Assembly (NCBI RefSeq): GCF_007828045.1
Contig: NZ_VITN01000002.1
Location: 434,001-498,000 of the forward strand
Length of the DNA: 64,000 nucleotides
Source of the DNA: Nitrospirillum amazonense
Lineage (GTDB): Bacteria; Pseudomonadota; Alphaproteobacteria; Azospirillales; Azospirillaceae
Direction of reading: 5' to 3'
Shown: piece after piece, positions 60,658 through 64,000 of the stretch
Layout: every line of letters begins with the position of its first letter
How positions within the stretch are numbered: the first letter of the stretch is position 1
Notes under the pieces: model-generated
What the model was told of the DNA's origin: nothing
The model's database searches: none
Seen by the model: only the letters and a program-made list of their open reading frames with translations
Program-made: the position numbers and the translations under genes

Positions 60658-62189
60658 TGGCGGTCACCCCACCCCCGGTGGTGCTCGCGGCCCGGGGGTT
60701 GACCCGGCAGTACCCTGGGGTGCGCGCGCTGGACGGCGTGGACCTGACCCTGCGGGCGGGCGAAATCCACGCCCTGCTGGGGGAGAACGGCGCCGGCAAG
60801 TCCACGCTGATCAACCTGCTGACGGGCGCCCAGCCGCGTGACGGCGGCACCATCACCGTGGACGGCGTGGACATCGACCCGGATGGGCCCGGTGGCGCCG
60901 TGCGCGCCGGCATCGCCGCCGTTTATCAGGAGATCACGCTGCTGCCCAACCTGTCGGTGGCGCAGAACCTGTACCTGGGGCGGGAGCCCACGCGCTGGGG
61001 GCTGGTGCACCGGTCGCGCATGAATCGGGAGGGCGCGGCCCTGCTGCGCCGCTTCGGCCTCACCATTGACGCCAGCCGGCCGCTGTCCGACTTTTCCACC
61101 GCCGTGCAGCAGTTGATCGCCATCGCCCGCGCGGTGGACCTGTCGGCCAAGGTGCTGATCCTGGACGAACCCACCGCCAGCCTGGACACGGCGGAGGTGC
61201 AGACCCTGTTCACCCTGCTGCGCAGCCTGCGTGACCAGGGCCTGGCCATCGTCTTCGTCACCCATTTCCTGGACCAGGTCTATGCCCTGACCGACCGCAT
61301 CACCGTGCTGCGCAACGGCCGGCTGGTGGGGGAGCGGCGAACCGCCGACCTGCCCCGCCTGGACCTGGTGGCCATGATGCTGGGCAAGACGCCCACGGCG
61401 GAAAGCCACCTGAGCCGCCGTCCGGCCACGGCCACCCCCGCCGGCGCCCCGCTGGTGCGGGCGGAAGGCCTGGGCCGCCGCCGCCTGGTGGGCGCCTTCG
61501 ACGCGGAGCTGCACGCCGGCGCCGTGCTGGGCGCCGCGGGCCTGCTGGGCTCCGGCCGCACGGAAACCGCCCTGTTGCTATTCGGGGTGGAGACGGCCGA
61601 CCAAGGCCAGTTGCTGGTCGACGGCAAGGCCGTCACCCTGCGCAGCCCGCGCGACGCCATCCGCCTGGGCTTCGGTTTCTGTCCGGAGGACCGCAAGTTG
61701 GACGGCATCGTCGCCGGCCTCAGCATCCGCGAGAACATCGTGCTGGCCCTGCAGGCCAAGCGCGGCTGGTGGCGACGGCTGTCCACGGCGCAGCAGCACG
61801 AACTGGCCGACCGCTACATCAAGCTGCTGGACATCCGCACGCCGGATGCGGAAAAGCCCATCCAGCTGCTGTCGGGCGGCAACCAGCAGAAGGCCTTGCT
61901 GGCCCGCTGGCTGGCCACCGAACCCCGCCTGCTGATCCTGGATGAGCCCACGCGCGGCATCGACGTGGGCGCCCATGCCGAGATCGTGCGCCTGCTGGAG
62001 GACCTGCGGGACCGAGGCATGGCGCTCTACGTCATCTCCTCGGAAATCGAGGAGGTGGCCGCCTATTCCGACCGCGTGCTGGTCATGCGCGACCGCGCTC
62101 CCGCCGGCCTGCTGGAGGGGGAATCCATCACCCCCGCCGCCATCGTCAACGCCATCGCGGCGGACCATCACACCAAGGGTGCGGCATGA
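60657..62189 (+). CDS. sugar ABC transporter ATP-binding protein, YtfR-like
   Basis: A 510-residue protein with two fused ATPase domains, as in the ribose/galactofuranose class. First domain: Walker A GENGAGKSTLINLLTG, Walker B VLILDEPTASLD with a degenerate signature FSTAVQQLIAIARAV. Second domain: degenerate Walker A (GLLGSGRTETALLLFG), signature LSGGNQQKALLARWL and LLILDEPTRGIDVGAHAEI. Starts one base inside the SBP stop and overlaps the next permease by four bases. Confidence 0.94.
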   Translation: MAVTPPPVVLAARGLTRQYPGVRALDGVDLTLRAGEIHALLGENGAGKSTLINLLTGAQPRDGGTITVDGVDIDPDGPGGAVRAGIAAVYQEITLLPNLSVAQNLYLGREPTRWGLVHRSRMNREGAALLRRFGLTIDASRPLSDFSTAVQQLIAIARAVDLSAKVLILDEPTASLDTAEVQTLFTLLRSLRDQGLAIVFVTHFLDQVYALTDRITVLRNGRLVGERRTADLPRLDLVAMMLGKTPTAESHLSRRPATATPAGAPLVRAEGLGRRRLVGAFDAELHAGAVLGAAGLLGSGRTETALLLFGVETADQGQLLVDGKAVTLRSPRDAIRLGFGFCPEDRKLDGIVAGLSIRENIVLALQAKRGWWRRLSTAQQHELADRYIKLLDIRTPDAEKPIQLLSGGNQQKALLARWLATEPRLLILDEPTRGIDVGAHAEIVRLLEDLRDRGMALYVISSEIEEVAAYSDRVLVMRDRAPAGLLEGESITPAAIVNAIAADHHTKGAA

Positions 62190-63196
62190 ACGCCGTGATA
62201 CAACGCCTGAAGGCGGCGCGGCCGCAACTGGCCCTGCTGGTGCTGGCATTGCTGGTCAATGTCTTCGTGGCACCGGGCTTCCTGGATCTGCGCCTGCAGG
62301 ACGGCCGGCTGTTCGGCGGCCTGATCGACATCCTGAACCGGGGGGCGCCGGTCATGCTGTTGGCCGTGGGCATGGCCCCGGTCATCGCCACGCGCGGCAT
62401 CGACCTGTCGGTGGGCGTCATCATGGCGATATCCGGCGCCGTCGCGGCGGCAGGCGTGAACGCGGGGCTGGCCTGGCCCGCCGCCATTCTTGCGGCCCTG
62501 GGCACCGGTCTGGCCTGCGGCCTGTGGAATGGCCTGCTGGTCGCGGTGTTCCGCCTGCAGCCCATTGTCGCCACGCTGATCCTGATGGTGGCGGGGCGCG
62601 GCATCGCCCAGCTGATCACCGAGGGCCGCATCCTGACCTTCACCGAGCCGCACCTGATCGCCGTGGCCGGCGCGACACTGGCGGCCCTGCCCCTGCCCGT
62701 GGTGCTGGCCCTGGCCGCCGCGGGTCTTACCGGCCTGCTGGTGCGGGCGACGGCGCTGGGCCTGTTCGTCGAGGCCGTGGGCACCAATCCGCGCTCAAGC
62801 CGCCTGGCCGGCGTCCATACCGGCCTGGTGCTGGGCGCCGTCTACGTCTGGTCCGGGTTGATGGCGGCCCTGGCCGGCCTGATCGCCACCGCCGACATCA
62901 AGGGGGCCGACGCCAACAACGCCGGCCTATGGCTGGAGTTGGACGCCATCCTGGCCGTGGTCATCGGCGGCACCAGCCTCTACGGCGGACGGTTCAGCAT
63001 CGGCCGTTCCGTCCTGGGCGCCCTGGTCTTGCAGGCCATGCGCACCGCCATCCTGCGGGCGGGCCTGCCGCCGGAGCTGAACCTGGTGCTGATGGCGCTG
63101 GTGGTGGCTGCCGTGCTGACCCAGCAATCACCCGCCTTCCGGCCAATGGCCACCCGCCTCATGGCCCGCCTCAAGAACAAGGAGGCCCGGGCGTGA
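62186..63196 (+). CDS. sugar ABC transporter permease, YtfT-like
   Basis: A 336-residue BPD_transp_2 family inner-membrane permease with about 8-10 segments. Signatures: LLAVGMAPVIATRGIDLSVG, AVFRLQPIVATLILMVAGRG, and GLWLELDAILAVVIGGTSLY. First of two permeases in the operon, matching the ytfQ-ytfR-ytfT-yjfF order. Overlaps the ATPase gene by four bases and the next permease by one. Confidence 0.92.
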   Translation: MNAVIQRLKAARPQLALLVLALLVNVFVAPGFLDLRLQDGRLFGGLIDILNRGAPVMLLAVGMAPVIATRGIDLSVGVIMAISGAVAAAGVNAGLAWPAAILAALGTGLACGLWNGLLVAVFRLQPIVATLILMVAGRGIAQLITEGRILTFTEPHLIAVAGATLAALPLPVVLALAAAGLTGLLVRATALGLFVEAVGTNPRSSRLAGVHTGLVLGAVYVWSGLMAALAGLIATADIKGADANNAGLWLELDAILAVVIGGTSLYGGRFSIGRSVLGALVLQAMRTAILRAGLPPELNLVLMALVVAAVLTQQSPAFRPMATRLMARLKNKEARA

Positions 63197-64000
63197 TGGG
63201 CCGGATCGTGAATACGCGTACCCTGCCGCTGCTGGCGACGGTGGTGGTCTTCGTCCTGATCTATGCCGTGTGCGCCGTGCAATATCCGGCCATGCTGGGT
63301 CTGCGCGTCATGGGCAACCTGCTGACCGACAACGCCTTCCTGGGCATCCTGGCGGTCGGCATGACCGTGGTGGTCGTGGCGGGCGGCATCGACCTGTCGG
63401 TGGGCGCCGTCATGGGGCTGACCACGGTGGCGCTGGCCCGCCTGATCGAGGGCGCCGGCCTGCCCCCGGCGCTGGCCTTCGCCCTGGTGCTGGCGCTGGG
63501 CGGCCTGTTCGGCGCCGGCGTGGGGGCCGCCGTCCATTACCTGAAGGCGCCGGCCTTCATCGTCACCCTGACGGCCATGTTCCTGGCCCGGGGCTGCGCC
63601 CTGCTGATCAGCACCGATTCCATCCCCATCCACAACGCCGCCTACGACATCCTGGCGGGCGCCGCCCTGGCCCTGCCCGGGGGCGGGCGGCTGACGCTGG
63701 TGGCCGGCATCATGCTGCTGACCTTCCTGGCCGGGGGCATCCTGCTGCACGGCACGCGCTTTGGCGCCCAGGTGTTCGCCCTGGGCGGCAACGGCCATTT
63801 CGCCCAGCTGATGGGCATCAACACCGGCCGGACCACCATCCTGGTGCATGCCTTCTGCAGCCTGATGGCGGCGCTGGCCGGCATCGTCTTCTCCCTTTAT
63901 ACCCGGTCCGGCTACGCCCTGACGGGCACGGGGGTGGAACTGGACGCCATCGCGGCGGTGGTCATCGGCGGCACGCTGCTGACCGGCGGCGTGGGTGGCG
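63196..64000 (+). CDS. sugar ABC transporter permease, YjfF-like, truncated by window end
   Basis: The frame is open from ATG 63196 (GGAGG upstream) to the last base, giving 268 codons so far; the family is about 320-330 residues. Visible segments are LAVGMTVVVVAGGIDLSVGA, LKAPAFIVTLTAMFLARGCA, GHFAQLMGINTGRTTILVHA and ELDAIAAVVIGGTLLTGGVG. It is the second permease of the YtfQRT-YjfF-type importer. An alternative GTG lies at 63193. Confidence 0.9.
   Translation, partial: MGRIVNTRTLPLLATVVVFVLIYAVCAVQYPAMLGLRVMGNLLTDNAFLGILAVGMTVVVVAGGIDLSVGAVMGLTTVALARLIEGAGLPPALAFALVLALGGLFGAGVGAAVHYLKAPAFIVTLTAMFLARGCALLISTDSIPIHNAAYDILAGAALALPGGGRLTLVAGIMLLTFLAGGILLHGTRFGAQVFALGGNGHFAQLMGINTGRTTILVHAFCSLMAALAGIVFSLYTRSGYALTGTGVELDAIAAVVIGGTLLTGGVGG

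Overview
The window is GC-rich chromosomal DNA from a Gram-negative alphaproteobacterium. Three things support this: a TonB-dependent receptor, Wza/Wzc-type polysaccharide export, and a GTTC-N7-GTTC SOS box, which is the alphaproteobacterial LexA site. The mix of fucose-containing exopolysaccharide, assimilatory nitrate reduction with NasST, and non-phosphorylative-type arabinose use fits the Azospirillaceae (Azospirillum, Nitrospirillum, Niveispirillum). That placement is inferred from gene content and was not tested by any search. No rRNA, tRNA, CRISPR array, insertion sequence or complete prophage was seen.

Region 1 (1-25.3 kb) is an exopolysaccharide cluster. It holds a 5'-truncated mannose-1-phosphate guanylyltransferase, a surface beta-barrel protein, Wza-like and Wzc/GumC-like export proteins, five glycosyltransferases, a WcaJ/WbaP-type initiating phosphosugar transferase, two tandemly duplicated O-antigen ligase/polymerase-like membrane proteins, an FkbM methyltransferase, a Wzx-like flippase, GDP-L-fucose synthase, GDP-mannose dehydratase and UDP-glucose 4-epimerase. 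Together they suggest a polymer containing mannose/fucose and galactose, built on undecaprenyl phosphate and exported across the outer membrane. Inside this cluster (14.9-16.4 kb) sits a foreign-looking two-gene module on the minus strand. It is a putative C-terminal HEWGH metallopeptidase effector followed by an overlapping membrane protein, driven by a near-consensus promoter whose spacer is a perfect SOS box. This is the most novel item in the window.

Region 2 (25.4-31.5 kb) is tyrosine/phenylalanine catabolism: an aromatic aminotransferase with a Rieske protein, a divergent Lrp/AsnC regulator, then hmgA, fumarylacetoacetase, a dihydropteridine-reductase-like SDR and pterin-4a-carbinolamine dehydratase. 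The last two would form a complete pterin-recycling pair for a phenylalanine hydroxylase encoded elsewhere.

Region 3 (31.6-44.6 kb) is nitrate assimilation: NasT and NasS regulators, an inserted CcdAB toxin-antitoxin pair, a fused PP2C phosphatase/Ser-Thr kinase, then a narK-nirB-nirD-nasA-cobA-trpD2-like operon preceded by a good sigma-54 promoter and a leader of about 270 nt. It is followed by an AT-rich orphan membrane protein, an NTF2-like protein, an ECF sigma factor with a SnoaL-like tail, and a GST.

Region 4 (47.6-64 kb) is an arabinose/arabinan utilisation locus: a GntR regulator, GH27 and GH51 glycosidases, a Tat-exported glycosidase-like protein of unknown family, an APC permease, a TonB-dependent receptor, an AraD1-like FAH-family enzyme and a YtfQRT-YjfF-type sugar ABC transporter cut by the window end. 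A structured dispersed repeat with three copies is found in intergenic positions of regions 1, 2 and 4.
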